64,000 bases of DNA from Lutraria lutraria (taxonomy: Eukaryota > Mollusca > Bivalvia > Venerida > Mactridae), in assembly GCA_964023205.1 (NCBI GenBank), contig OZ026842.1, positions 7,602,408-7,666,407 of the forward strand, given 5' to 3'. The notes beneath the pieces were generated by a model. The model had not been told where the DNA came from, did not search any database, and saw nothing but the letters and a program-made list of their open reading frames with translations. The position numbers and the translations under genes are program-made. Numbering within the stretch: the stretch's first letter is position 1; the number at the start of each line of letters is the position of its first letter. Below, piece after piece: positions 41,200-52,061 of this stretch.

Positions 41200-41404
41200 G
41201 TTAATATCCAGTGGTTGGTGCGCTGGACTTGAAATCCTGATATATGTGTTCAAATTCCGGTCATGACAGGTCATACCCTTGTACGAAAATTTCGATGTTC
41301 TTCCGTAATAGGAAAGGTTGGTAGTTTAGTTCAGAAGAAACTGGTAACGTGAAACCAGTCGCCATACACAATTGAAATGTCGTTGAAAGGAGGGCGCTAA
41401 AACA
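41200..41404 (+). mobile_element. S1-family tRNA-derived SINE
   Basis: The one S1 copy on the plus strand. Head: 'ccagtggttggtgcgctgga' (box A), 'cttgaaatcc' in the anticodon arm, and 'gtgttcaaattccggtcatg' (box B), then the 'acaggtcatacc' joint. The body continues through 'aatttcgatgttcttcc' and ends 'aattgaaatgtcgttgaaag', 'gagggcgctaaaac'. The 3' end matches the reverse complement of the minus-strand members. Confidence 0.75.
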
Positions 41405-41809
41405 TTAATAAAAGCCTTTTGTGCTCTGCGCTGTTTGGCATTCAAAGTCCAGTATTTGTGATTGCTTTCTTTTTAAAAATATTTCCACTGGATTTTCCTT
41501 TTTTCAATAACTCTTTTCTGACACACGTTAAATTGCATTCATATTCCAGTGGTTCTAAAGATAAAAAAATGTGTTTTGAGCCATGAAAGGTTAATAAAAA
41601 TCAATTTGTTAATATTTTAATTGAACATGTCAATCAGCAAAGTTATTGCTACCTCGTGGACTAATTATATTATGGTCCTGAATGTGCAAAAGGTGAATGA
41701 TTAAAACCGGAGCAATTCAAAAGCGGCAATTTGTCATTTGTGTAAACATCTTGCTTTTATAATTGACTATCCTTTCATTTGAAATTTCAAAGATTGTTTA
41801 CGCTAAATT

Positions 41810-42000
41810 TCTACGATAAATCAGTTATATACGCCAGCAGGGTAACCTCGTCGGTTTTGCTGGACTGTATTCTATAAAGGAGCCAACAACTTCTCCACCC
41901 ATGGAGGACAATCGATATTTTCTTCAAACGTTTAAAGAATGGTATGATCTGTGGCGACTTGAATTAGAACACAATCCCGTGCATTAATCTTATGACCGCC
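41810..42000 (-). mobile_element. S1-family tRNA-derived SINE
   Basis: Minus-strand copy beginning at its 3' end with 'ctacgataaatcagttatat', followed by 'cgccagcagggtaacctcg', 'tggactgtattct', 'aaggagccaacaacttctcc', 'catggaggacaatcgatatt' and the joint 'atggtatgatctgtggcgac'. The head is decayed after 'cacaatcccgtg'. Confidence 0.65.
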
Positions 42001-42119
42001 TCTATTTTAGCTAGAGTCCAGTTATTTGACCAAATGACAGTGATGAGTTGGCTTTCTTAAGACCATTGGCGTTATTATGAGTGATACTCAAGTCCGCTCC
42101 AAAGGTTACAATGATTAAT

Positions 42120-42480
42120 TTACAGAAATATAGTATGCATGTCCATACACTATGTGCATCTATGCCCTGACTAATAAAGTCAAACGGTGCCCTATATCTA
42201 TATCCCGGTATCTTAGATCGGGGATTTTGTTTTTTTACCTGTCTGTCTGTCTGTTTGTTTGTACCGAAATTTTAACCTTTAGGTTACCTTTAAAATAAAA
42301 TAAAAACGCTTCTGCAATCATAAAAAATCATAATGTTGGTTCCTCATGAAAACCTTTACATGACCTGTGCATTTTCAAATCAATTGGTGATTAAGGTCAA
42401 TGTCACCCTGAGGGGTATTGTGTTTTAAAAACGCGAAAATCTTGTTTCATATCAAAGAACCCCCGTGAGTACAGGTGTAT
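42120..42480 (+). repeat. Dispersed repeat with (TCTG)n tract
   Basis: A 'cctgtctgtctgtctgtttg' tract at about 42238-42263, followed by text rich in 'ttacatgacctgtgc', 'aaggtcaatgtcaccc'. This style is common in dispersed mollusc repeats. No ends can be defined. It abuts the hAT-like element on its right. Confidence 0.45.
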
Positions 42481-42490
42481 GCCTTGCTAG

Positions 42491-42899
42491 TAGTGATGTT
42501 CTGATTAATCATTTATTCAACGAATCATTGACGAATGTTTTTTGACGTGACGATGACGATGCTCCCATTTCGTCAACGGATTGTTGATTTCTGTACATAG
42601 TTGTCGTTCTTGACGATAGTACTGCAGACCTTTCACGGTTCTACTTCAAAGATGATGCTGTTCAATGCAGCATGATTCTGGCCAAGAGTGGTTTGCTTAA
42701 ACATCTAAATAATGTTAAATCATTTAATATTTAAATTCTTATAGATTAAAAAGTGCTATTCGATTAGTGTAAGGGATGTAAAATTCATGCAATACTAACG
42801 TATTTGATCATTTTTTATTTAATCAGTTTAAATCAAATAATCACTGCCTTTTGCCTCTGATTAATCAACGAAATTTTCATGGACTGATTACAATCACTA
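42491..42899 (+). mobile_element. hAT-type non-autonomous DNA transposon
   Basis: Ends are inverted: TAGTGAT at the left and ATCACTA at the right, fitting the hAT terminal rule YARNG. Flanking 8-mers CTTGCTAG (42483-42490) and CTTGCTAC (42900-42907) agree at seven of eight positions, the 8-bp target duplication typical of hAT elements. The palindrome TGATTAATCA recurs near both ends as a subterminal motif (about 42502 and 42858). At 409 bp it cannot encode a transposase, though it carries a decayed BED-finger frame. Confidence 0.75.
42618..42734 (+). pseudogene. Decayed BED-type zinc-finger frame in the hAT element
   Basis: Reading from 42618 the frame gives STADLSRFYFKDDAVQC, then SMILAKSGLLKHLNNVKS, then a stop at 42732. 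It has the layout of a BED finger of hAT transposases: an aromatic 'S.F.YF' start, the first Cys, 'S..LLKHL' before the His pair. The second Cys of the CXXC pair and the final His are missing. The rest of a transposase is absent. It supports the hAT assignment and suggests derivation from the 5' end of an autonomous element. Confidence 0.5.
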
Positions 42900-42907
42900 C
42901 TTGCTAC

Positions 42908-43936
42908 GGAATGAAGACGTTAGTTCCTTACACAGTTCAACAGGTCACCAGAATACAGGCAGGGAACTATGAGATATCACGTAGTAAACCATGAAGCATA
43001 AAACTGTCATAACTGTAATATTCGTACATAATTATGCCAGCCCTGCAATTATGTCAATACGTACAAGTTAATGCAGATGCGAAGCGCCGATGAAAATTGG
43101 AATTGATTGTTGTTGTTACATGGAAATTACTAAACTTAAAAATAAGCTTGAAGCCTACTGTCGTTTAAATATTGTTAACATTATGCCCAATTTTACTGCG
43201 TTTGGGTATATGGTAGATGTTGTTTTTTTTGGAGTGGATTAAGTTGGTCTTTAGAAGCCTTCGATTTCTCTTCTTAAGGAAACACACTCTGTGTCACCAT
43301 CTCAAAAATAATGCCTGACAAGAAGATGACTAACTCAGACAATAGATATCCTTCAGTTTTTACAGAAAACAAGGATATATATAATATGGATATGTGAATA
43401 TGGTGAATGTAATACTAAAGTACATCAATGATTTATTTCCGGAACAGACTGATTTATACGTCTGCATATAAAACACATTTTTCGAAAGAAAAGAGGTACA
43501 TGTATTTTAATAATAGTGATCTCAGCTGAGAACTTGTAGCATTTTGTAGCCATAAGTGAAATTGCTCCTTCACAAAAGATGGCTAGGATCAGACATGTAA
43601 TTTGGGAAATGTCGGTTATAGTGTAGATAATCCATTTAAAAATGATAAGGCGCAGTTATCCTGGAAGTATATTACAGAATACTGGAGAATAAGCTTGTAC
43701 ACGATGATATACTACATTGTTTAATTCAATGATTCAACCATTAAATACAATCAGAGAGAACGGAAGGGTAAAGATTATAGTACAAACGGGAAAGTCGAAT
43801 CAGGAATAACAAAAGCACTGTCTTGTAATACGACTGATGAAAAGCAAAACAGCATACGGAATTACTTCAGGCAAACGCCAGCATCATGTAATGGATCCCA
43901 AAGATGATTTGTTTGTTTTGGTGGATTTATGCCGTT
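42908..43936. other. No recognisable gene or element
   Basis: AT-rich sequence between the hAT-like element and the next SINE. No frame of note. Confidence 0.4.
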
Positions 43937-44136
43937 TCGTGCAATGTTTCAGTTGATATACGGTGGCCGTATCACTTAACCAGTTGTCCTGGGCTGTATC
44001 AACGTATCCTTCCTCAGGGTGCCGTCAACTTCTCCACATATGGAGTAAAATCGACAGAAGGTTGCAATCAGCCGCGACCGTGATACGATCCCGGACAGTG
44101 GGATAACAAGTCCAGCACACTATGTGTACCACATGT
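43937..44136 (-). mobile_element. S1-family tRNA-derived SINE
   Basis: Well-kept minus-strand copy: 3' end 'gcaatgtttcagttgatata', 'cggtggccgtatcacttaac', 'cagttgtcctgggctgtatc', 'tccttcctcagggtgccgtc', 'aacttctccacatatggagt', 'aaaatcgaca', then the head joint 'cgcgaccgtgatacgatccc' and 'aagtccagcacac' of the anticodon arm. It is the best template for the family consensus. Confidence 0.8.
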
Positions 44137-44892
44137 GCTTTATTTCTTGTTAAGTAAGCATTTTGTAAAATGCTGAGACTTTGACAGAGATGAAAGTGAG
44201 GGTTAACGAACGACAACTCTGGATAGATATTTGAAAATTTGGTGCCACATTTTGTTAAAACTATTCAAGAAATTATGTCGAAATTAAGCGATTTTATGAA
44301 ACAATCCATCATTGTTTCTCAAGATATTAACTCTGATTAATGATATGGGTTAATGATAAGCCGTGTCATGTTTGATGACACGTGAGATTCACTGTCACGA
44401 AGAATCGATAACATTGTACATTCAACCATTGTGGTACCGATATATAAAGGTCATTATAACTTTCCAAGGGAACGTATAAGAAAACCATTTCATCTTGTAA
44501 TCATGACTTTCTCATGATGATTTAATCCCGAGCAATGGCTAGATTTAATATGACGCCATTTAAAATGCTTTTATGTGAAGCGAACTATTAAGATTGCAAA
44601 ACACAACTTTATATCGGTTTTAAATCGTTTCGGTCACATTCTTAGATCGATTTTATTCATTAGAACAAATCTGAAATCATTCATTTAGCCAGCACTCCAC
44701 GAGGACGTATTTTGGTCGAAGGAATATTTCGTTCAATTAAAGTTATAGAAACTTCATTGCAATGACCTGTGGTGAATAAAATACGCAATTTTGTAGAATG
44801 CTATGTCAGTAATAAAATACCCATTGAAATTAGAAATAAACCAATTAACGGCTTTATTGCTTTTAACATAGTACTTGAATCGGTATTTGGCT

Positions 44893-45004
44893 TTTGGGGC
44901 ATTGAAAACGCATCCCTGAGATATCGAAATGCGGCGGAGAGATTCGAATCCAAGACCCTCTCCAATTTGTAGTCCAGCTCTTTATCACTAGACCACCGAT
45001 TACA
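44893..45004 (-). mobile_element. S2-family SINE, head fragment
   Basis: On the minus strand the head reads ATCGGTGGTCTAGTGATAAA (box A) and GGATTCGAATCTC (box B), followed by 'cgccgcatttcgatatctc' and 'agggatgcgttttcaatgcc', the start of the S2 body. It stops before the GA tract, so only the 5' third remains. The overlapping open frames on both strands (44769-45007) are not genes. Confidence 0.7.
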
Positions 45005-45714
45005 CATCTAGCCTTTGGTACAACAATTGAAGTATTTTGTTTCGGGGTAGTATTTGGTTATTTTTTCCGATACTGGAATACACACAAAGAATATACTTGA
45101 TTTATGTTATATAAAAAAGAATACCATCAGATAGGCCGATAAAAAGCAACAGTTACTACTGTCTCAAACCCGCATACCAGTTTCAAAGAATTCAGTTAAG
45201 ATTATGATACAAATAAAAGTTTCACTGCGTGTGTTCATGTCAACATGCACTTCACTTATTAATTCTGTTTTTTTTTAAACCTGTTTCTAGATTCCATCGA
45301 TTTAATTATAAGGATATCATGTAAGAAAATTACAAATGAACATTTAATTATTTGAGTTGAATTTCCCAAGAGATAAATTCGTTATCACTTCCATTTACCC
45401 TTTATTACTACCATTTACAATTAAATTTAAAGCACGTGAGATTAATGACGTTAGAGTTATTAAGAGGCAATACTTCAGTTAATGCATTCTTTATTGAATT
45501 AGCCTATCTATTGTAGCTCTGTGAAGAAGAATAACTTAACAAGTATGACTTAATTGGATTTTTTTCCAAAGTACAAGCATCCGATGTTTTTTCCGGCTTA
45601 ATTGATGACTGATGTAAAATGTCTATCATGTTTTTTTATCTTATCTGACGTACACTGCTCTTCAGTAGATCCAATTAATTGTTTGTATATTCACCTTGTT
45701 TCTGGCATGTTTCC

Positions 45715-45958
45715 TTTGTTTGTTTGTTTGAGTTTATGCCCATTTTTTACAATCAGAGTCATATAAGGCGGACAGTTCACCTTACCATCTTTCCTGAAAA
45801 GTACCAGTACTAGACACCCATCATCCGTAAGCATGGTATTTCTACTTTCTCAAATGAAGAGACATGGTCGGTAGCTGGGCTCGAACACACGACCCTCAAT
45901 CAGTTAGAGGTTATAGCGATTTCAAGTCAGCGACCTTAAGCACTCGACCATGGGGGCT
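45715..45958 (-). mobile_element. tRNA(Ser)-like SINE with (AAAC)n tail
   Basis: Minus-strand element. The head resembles tRNA-Ser with its long variable arm: 'CATGGTCGAGTGCTTAAGG' (box A), 'GACTTGAAATCGC' (a TGA anticodon), a long arm around 'CCTCTAACTGATTGAGGG' and box B 'GTGTTCGAGCCCAGC'. The body runs through 'actctgattgtaaaaaatgg' and ends in an (AAAC)n tail, seen on the plus strand as 'tttgtttgtttg' at 45717-45730. It is complete from head to tail. Confidence 0.82.
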
Positions 45959-46115
45959 CTTTGCTTCTAAAGAGCAGTCATTTGATCCTACATAGCCTGT
46001 AGTACCCGACCGCTTAATTTAATACATGCCAGGGCAATAGGTGATCGACCTCTCTCCGGGAGTCCAAGCTCATATCCCGGACGCGGTACATGTTCTTATT
46101 TGACGACACTGCAAG

Positions 46116-46205
46116 TGGCCTTGACGTTTGAGCGGTTATCATTACTGACTAGCATTATCTAGCCCCTTACAGCTGTGAGCTCGAATCCCACCAGAGGGAT
46201 ACAAG
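46116..46205 (+). repeat. tRNA-like SINE head (Leu/Ser type)
   Basis: 'TTGACGTTTGAGCGGTTATC' supplies a box A, and 'GTGAGCTCGAATCCCACCAG' a box B, with a long variable arm between, so the source was a class II tRNA. A second box B-like 'gtccaagctcatatcccgga' lies just upstream at about 46060. The body beyond 46205 is not clear. Confidence 0.5.
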
Positions 46206-46369
46206 CTTTACATGTGATGAAGTTGTAAAGTCACCAGACGGTATAACGGTAAATAGATATTCTGATAAATTTACATCCTGTTGTTGGATGTGGACAAATA
46301 GTTGAGCAAATCTTGAAAAAAATAACGTACTGGTCAAATGGGTCGTGTAGAGCCATATATGTTTGGATG

Positions 46370-46527
46370 TACTGTGCAACCTCTCCAAAGCAATATCCTT
46401 TTGGAAGAAGCAAATGTTTGTTAGCAATGAGAGGTTCTTGCTCTAGAGAGGTTATATTAACAGTACAATGGGAAAAATCATGTTGTTGTTGCTCAAGAGA
46501 GGGCCGCTGTATTGAGATTGTGCTGTA
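46370..46527 (+). mobile_element. TA-flanked MITE of the TACAGT family (copy 1)
   Basis: Left end TACTGTGCAACCTCTCC; the right end, read inverted, is TACAGCACAATCTC. Both ends begin with the TA expected of a TA target duplication, as in Tc1/mariner-type elements. The inside carries 'agaggttcttgctctagaga' and 'tgttgttgttgctcaagaga', shared with copies 2 and 3. No transposase; the 109-codon frame over it is an artefact. Confidence 0.65.
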
Positions 46528-46613
46528 CCCTCTTTTGACATCATCTCACACTAACCTTTTCCTAGATCAATCTCAGAAACTCATATATCTTTTTCATTAC
46601 TTAATTATGATAC

Positions 46614-46631
46614 GATATATATATATATATC
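46614..46631 (+). repeat. (AT)n microsatellite
   Basis: 'atatatatatatat' run following 'gatacg'. Confidence 0.9.
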
Positions 46632-46690
46632 AAGATCCATGAATAATTTAGTCAGTAAAAACAAATCTGAATAAGTATGCATTGATTTTA

Positions 46691-46830
46691 AGGTAACAGG
46701 ATTCTAACACCCCAAAATTTATCTCAAAACAGGGTGGGCGAATGTTGTAAATGTTTATGATTTTTATTGGTTTCCATGATAGAAAATTACTTTCCAAGAG
46801 ATTTTAAAAAATGACAATCTTTAGACAAAC
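46691..46830 (+). repeat. Dispersed repeat, pair with 57463-57610
   Basis: Shares in the same order 'ggattctaa', 'tttatctcaaaacagggtgg' (there 'ttatctcaacatggggcgg'), 'gtaaatgtttatgattttt' and 'tccatgatagaaaat'. No ends, TIRs or coding frame can be defined. Confidence 0.55.
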
Positions 46831-47883
46831 GCCTAGGAGTTCCGATTGTATCATAAAGACTATTTATTTTCGGACTCGTTTTCAATATTTCCTCTGTAGT
46901 TCAAACTGATAATTAAACAAAATCAATATTAAGACTGTTTTATCGGGTCCCAAACGTGATAACTACATTAAGGTTTTCATCTTAAATTACAAAAATATGC
47001 TATGAATCATTTTTGGAAGCTGAGCATTTTTAAGTTCAGCTTTCCATAACCGTCACTAGCTCGGCGCGAATTAAATTTTGTTGGGAACCAAAGTACTGCG
47101 TTTTTCTACATGCGCCATGAAGATATTAAACTGGTTCCCGTTCTAGATTGCAGTCTCTAAGTAAGCTGAGCTTCTTTGAGTACGTACTATCATTAATGTG
47201 TTTTTACAAATTTTCTGTCTGGAAAAACGAGGAAAAATAAATACAGCAGCTTCCCCAAGAATTGATTCCAATGACATATGTAAACTTTGTCATGGAATGA
47301 TATTAAACTCGCTTTTATACATCAGAAAATAGCAGGGAATGTAACAAGGGCCGTTACAAACACATCAAAGATTACAGGCGCTTGTTTGGGCAATATCAAG
47401 TATATTATACAGAGCGTCTCCCGAGAATTTAGACATATTAAATAACTCGTGTTGCGAATGTTTAATATAAAGATATATCTCGGAAATAAATAATGCAAGA
47501 GATTCTAGGATTAAGCTCCGCATGTTTTCCGAGATCTAGTTGTTGAAAGCAAGTTTCGCGTATTTTTGAGTCCAGCAAAAAATGTTTGTGATTTTGATGA
47601 ATCTATTCAAATCCTATACATGAATTCTTAATGCATTAATAATGACAAAGACTTGAAATCAATACTAGTTTTCTAGTTTAATCAAAGACATTTTGACTTG
47701 AAGTTTGATTCATTTACCTGTTAGACTTTACAGAACAAGTGAAATTGACGATGAACTGCAATGTAATGCACACATAATCGTCAAATTCATTTTAAACAAA
47801 CGATGCATACAAAACGAGGTTTTTATTTATACGACAAAGCCATTTCCATTATTGATGCATTGTATTCGCTTGACAAAGTATGG
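46831..47883. other. No recognisable gene or element
   Basis: AT-rich sequence with no tRNA-like head, TIR pair or frame of note. Confidence 0.4.
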
Positions 47884-48100
47884 TGACGGTAGGTCGAAGG
47901 TTAAGTGTTAACGCACAGGACAACTGAATGAAAAGTCCATTGTTCGAATCTTGACTACGCCTTCTTATAAATACCGTGGGGAAACTATTCGAGTGGAGGT
48001 ATATATGCCCGGTTCTCCTTTATTCCCTTTTACTCCACCTCTATCTGGGATAGCTTTTAAATGACTAAAGGGTCGTTAAACAACATATACAAAACAGAAA
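47884..48100 (+). mobile_element. tRNA-derived SINE with GGTCGTTAAAC end
   Basis: Head: 'ggtaggtcgaaggttaagtg' (box A, close to the class II pattern) and 'ttgttcgaatcttgactacg' (box B). The body runs through 'ccggttctcctttattccc' and 'tccacctctatctgggat', and ends 'aaagggtcgttaaacaacat' followed by an A-rich stretch. The end motif matches the S2 family. Confidence 0.7.
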
Positions 48101-49943
48101 AAAGTATGGTATTTATAAGGAACCTACTGCTATGTCTGCAAGCTAAGAAACATTAGAAAAACAGTCACATTTGCAGACCTAATAACATCATTTAAAGAAC
48201 AGGTAAACAAGAGCTAAGTTTGTGTGTTTCACTTTGGGACATACGAGTTGTATAGTCCGGGTGTCACTTAGAATGTGTAAATCGGTACACTGTATGATTT
48301 GAAGAATAGAATTCTTCCTATTCATTGAATAAATTTGAAGAAATCAATTAATGTTAGAAAAAAGGCTTGTTAAGAGTTACTAGGTAGGTCGAAACATGTT
48401 TGTCAATGTGTTTTATAAACATACATTGCATACTTATGAGGCACGACTCATGTCTTCATTGGATGATACAGTTAGAAATGCCTTAAAGATCGTCGCCAAA
48501 AAAGGATATGTCGTACAAACGTTAAAACAACTACAATGTATTGTTCTAGCCTTGTGTATGAAAAGTCTATTTTGCGTACATGTACTGACCATATACAAGA
48601 TACGACTGATCATAAAAAGTCATAATTGTAGAACTTTTTAAAACAAAAATGTATGCACTGCCCAACTTCATAATCGGTTAGCATTGTCTCTTATTAAGAG
48701 TTTACACGACTTTCACTTCCTTTATTTGATACCTTATAATGTCACATTATTCTGTCGTAAATTTCACTTATACTACACTATTACAGCATTCTACATTGTA
48801 TCCCCAACTCGTCATTTAAACTAATGCTCGCCAAACCGTCTTTCCCAATTAGTGACTAGGGTTTTTATTCTTCATTGTTTGGCTTTCTTTTCTTTATAGA
48901 CTATAAATTTCGAAAAACGACCGGTTCGAATGAGCGAACCACTGAGACGGTTAGAATGCGTATCTGAAATACGACAGCTCCAGTCGCTACCACTCCTTTT
49001 AGCATTCTTAGTATTTCTTACTGAACAGCCAAATATGGAATCTACCCTATATCTTCTAAATCGGTGTATTGTGTCTCGTATTGAATTCTATCATATGTTT
49101 TTAGTTTTGGTGATCGAGCGGTGTAAACAGAAGGGAGATAAATCTAGTTACCATAGCATTGACAAGGATACGGTTATCGGAAATTAGTTGAGATTTCTTC
49201 GGTGAAATTATGAAACTGTGCCAAATTTCCGGACACATTAATTAATTTTGTAATTGTTGTACCTCATTGACACCTCGATGCATATCTAATGACCGGAGTA
49301 TGGCTTTATTTAGTCATACAACTCACGTGATTTTACCTATCGATTGCAACTAGTTCAACGAAGTGCAATGCAATACTAGTATATCGCTCCATTACATTAT
49401 GTGACAATTGCTAAAAGAAAAGATCAAAGAGTCACTGTCGTCGTAAATTTCATACCAACTCGACAACCAAGTCACATAACACGTGTTTGTAGTCATTGTT
49501 GGTATGTGATTGTGTATGTTGTTGATTGGATCCATATAAATCAATGCTTTAAACTTTTAAAAATGTAGATTCACGATTTAAGCATACGATTGATTCTTTG
49601 TTAGATGAAGCGTACATCAATGCAATCTCCATTGCGTGTTCAACTTCAAACGCGTGAACGTACCAAACACTGTAACATCAGCAGGCGAATACGTTAATGA
49701 CTTGCATGACATTTCTAAATAAAACAAAAGACAAACTAATAAATCGTTTCCTTTGAGATTTCCCATGTTTCATTACAGAGATTTTCATACGTATCCAATA
49801 CCCTAGACTATTGGACAAGCTTGTTAGTTCAGATTTGAAGTAAAGTCAATGGAATTCCATAAAGCCAACGCTAATAAGACGATTTATAATGGTGAACCAG
49901 TACTAAATACAATTTGTCCACAAATACGTTCAAGGCTGAAAAC
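48101..49943. other. No recognisable gene or element
   Basis: Two unrecognised plus-strand frames (48396-48641, 81 codons; 48930-49187, 85 codons). The second lies in a slightly less AT-rich stretch with a leucine-rich, protein-like composition, but there is no clear acceptor and no family match. Confidence 0.35.
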
Positions 49944-50130
49944 TAAAGTGCAAATTCTCCAAAACAACATCTTTTCGGAAAAGCAAACTTATGTTGTTGT
50001 TGAGAGGTTGAGAAGTTGTTGCTCTAGATTGGTTATATTCATAGTTAAAACGTGCAGTGGGAAAAAATCATGTTGTTGTTGAAGGGGTTTTTGCTCGAGA
50101 GGGGGGCCGCTCTGGAAAGGTTGAACTGTA
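49944..50130 (+). mobile_element. TA-flanked MITE of the TACAGT family (copy 2)
   Basis: Left end TAAAGTGCAAATTCTCC; right end, inverted, TACAGTTCAACCTTTCC. The interior repeats 'tgttgttgttgagagg', 'gttgttgctctaga', 'catgttgttgttgaagg' and 'ttgctcgagaggggggccgc'. It is the longest of the copies and seems to have an internal reiteration. Confidence 0.65.
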
Positions 50131-50591
50131 CTTGGCATTCAATATCTCTATGGAAATTAATAATGGAATCGTATTATGAGAAAATCATGCTGCGGTCGAA
50201 GGACGGTTGTTTCTAAAAGAGGGCAGCTCAGATCCCGCCTATATATTCGATGTGTATGAACATTTTACTGTAAAAATAATTTTCGCAAATAAACAATCAA
50301 ACGAAACAACAACTGGAAAACTAAATTTAACAATGGCAGACGGTTGGAATGTAGTTTAAGAAATGTCTTCCAAGGGAGACAAATCTTGTATACACTATCA
50401 AAAATTATACAAAGAAGAGTATTGTCCCTTGACGATATATTAAACCGCACCTATTCATTTCTTCGTCACCGATGTCCAATGTGTGTAATGAAGGACGTAT
50501 TAAATTTTTATACTAATTTAACAAGGCGGTAAGACTTATCAGTATGATAGTATAAGATCGATACCGTCAACCTTACTGCCATGCATTCATT

Positions 50592-50692
50592 TACAGTGCT
50601 TCCTCTCCAAAACATGGTAAAAATGGTAAAAAGCCATATTGTTGCTGTAAGTAGGTTGTTGCTCAAGAGAGTTTCGGAGAGGTTGTACTGTA
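50592..50692 (+). mobile_element. TA-flanked MITE of the TACAGT family (copy 3)
   Basis: Shortest clear copy, 101 bp. Left end TACAGTGCTTCCTCTCC, right end inverted TACAGTACAACCTCTCC: 14 of 17 positions agree. The interior has 'catattgttgctgtaag' and 'gttgttgctcaagagagt'. Confidence 0.75.
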
Positions 50693-50849
50693 TTTTACCA
50701 TAGAGTTATTAATTAGATCACAATTAAGTTCCCATTGCTTGAGTGTGATTTCATGCGTTTTAACGTCATACCAACAGTCAAGTGTCATTCGTCGACTTTT
50801 TAGCTATAACGACGGAAGAAGACAAAAGCGTACACCTGGGTAGAAACAC

Positions 50850-50975
50850 CGACCTTCCGTAAATTGGCTGGAATGCTTCCTCATGGTTGAAGTTTATACA
50901 GTGCCGGATTGCGAATTTGCAGCGATTAGGCGATAGTTATAACTAGTCAGAGGCCATAGCCACTCGACAATTTGG
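50850..50975 (-). repeat. Decayed tRNA-like SINE head
   Basis: On the minus strand 'ATTGTCGAGTGGCTATGGCC' looks like a class II box A, and 'GCAAATTCGCAATCCGGCAC' like a weak box B. The body on the low-coordinate side is unclear. Confidence 0.4.
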
Positions 50976-51042
50976 GTTCTTGGTAATTTTAGTATGCGTT
51001 AAAAAACACTCGTTTGAGAGCTTTGTCACAATGTGACTTAAA

Positions 51043-51058
51043 CCCCCCCCCCCCCCCG
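51043..51058 (+). repeat. Poly-C run
   Basis: About 16 consecutive C followed by GCCGCC-like sequence. It creates a glycine run in a minus-strand frame (50943-51248) that is not a gene. Confidence 0.95.
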
Positions 51059-51061
51059 CCG

Positions 51062-51465
51062 CTTTGACACTAAGAAAGCGAAAGTACATGCATCTGGCTA
51101 AGTTCAAGGGCATACAACTCCGGAATGAATGGATTACTGGGAATGAAACATGATTCTTGCACATCTTAATTTCATATGAATTACATATTTCAAATTTCAA
51201 TTTAATTCCTTGAAACATGTGGAAGTAATGTGTTCCACAAATATGCATGCGCTAAGAATGCCATTATTCTCTGTGGCTACTTTAAGGGCACATAACTCTG
51301 GAATGATTGGATCAATGGACACGGAAATCGTGTCTTGCACACCTACACTTCATTGTGATGGCATATTTCATCTTTCATTGCAATCGCTTAAGGAATAAGG
51401 AAACTTGTGATATATGTGTATGCGGTCGGACCGACCGACCGAGCGAGCGACAGACCGAGTAACTT
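51062..51465 (+). repeat. Dispersed repeat with two 176-bp units and a GACC/GAGC tail
   Basis: 'aagggcatacaactccggaa' at about 51108 recurs as 'aagggcacataactctggaa' at about 51284, each followed by 'tgaatggatta.tggga', 'cttgcacatct' and 'catatttca'. The second unit runs into a tetranucleotide tract 'ggaccgaccgaccgagcgag' at 51428-51460. I recall this pairing of 'aagggcataactc' units with a GGAC/GACC tract as a common bivalve repeat (memory only). Confidence 0.7.
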
Positions 51466-52061
51466 CTCAAATTTCCGTTTGCGAGGGTATAATCATCACA
51501 CACTATGTTGATATTGGCATATTACGGTGTTGTATTATCATATAATACAATGAATGTTGAGTGATGTATGAAAATATATACAAGGACTTATATACACATG
51601 TGGATTCGCAGTTCCCGTATATACAATTAAATCCCATTTTTTACTTATCGCATGTAAAGGGGAGTAACTCGAAAAAGAAACGTTCAATCTATTTAATGAT
51701 TATCTACCTTGTTCTTGTATATTATTGCCCCAACATTTCATTGATCGGTTGCAAAATCGTTTTAATCTAACTAATAGTTTGTAACCAGCGTAAAACGTCT
51801 GTAAATACATAAGTATTGCTATTTTTTCTGATTGAATAAAAGCCCAAGATTTAAAGTAAAATAATACATTTATCTTCAAGTGTTTGATGTAAGACTGATG
51901 TAATATGTCGATATATCGTGATTCAATGATATCAGACAATATAAAACATTTATCTAAGATTTTATGTTGTTTAGATTCACTCCATAAATGAGTATAAACA
52001 GAGATAAATCAAAGAACTACGAAGTTATTCAATGCCAATTGTGTTTTAAGTGGGAATAACA

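Noticed and set aside
45865..45958. Functional serine tRNA gene
   Set aside because: The acceptor stem is missing and a SINE body with an AAAC tail follows the head.
46313..46642. 109-codon cysteine-rich frame
   Set aside because: It is the translation of a TACAGT-family MITE; the Cys run comes from TGTTGTTGTTG.
48930..49187. 85-codon leucine-rich plus-strand frame
   Set aside because: Looks slightly protein-like but lacks a convincing acceptor or donor and matches no family I can name; left out as a gene.
49849..50082. 77-codon frame ending in a Cys run
   Set aside because: Explained by MITE copy 2; no independent coding evidence.
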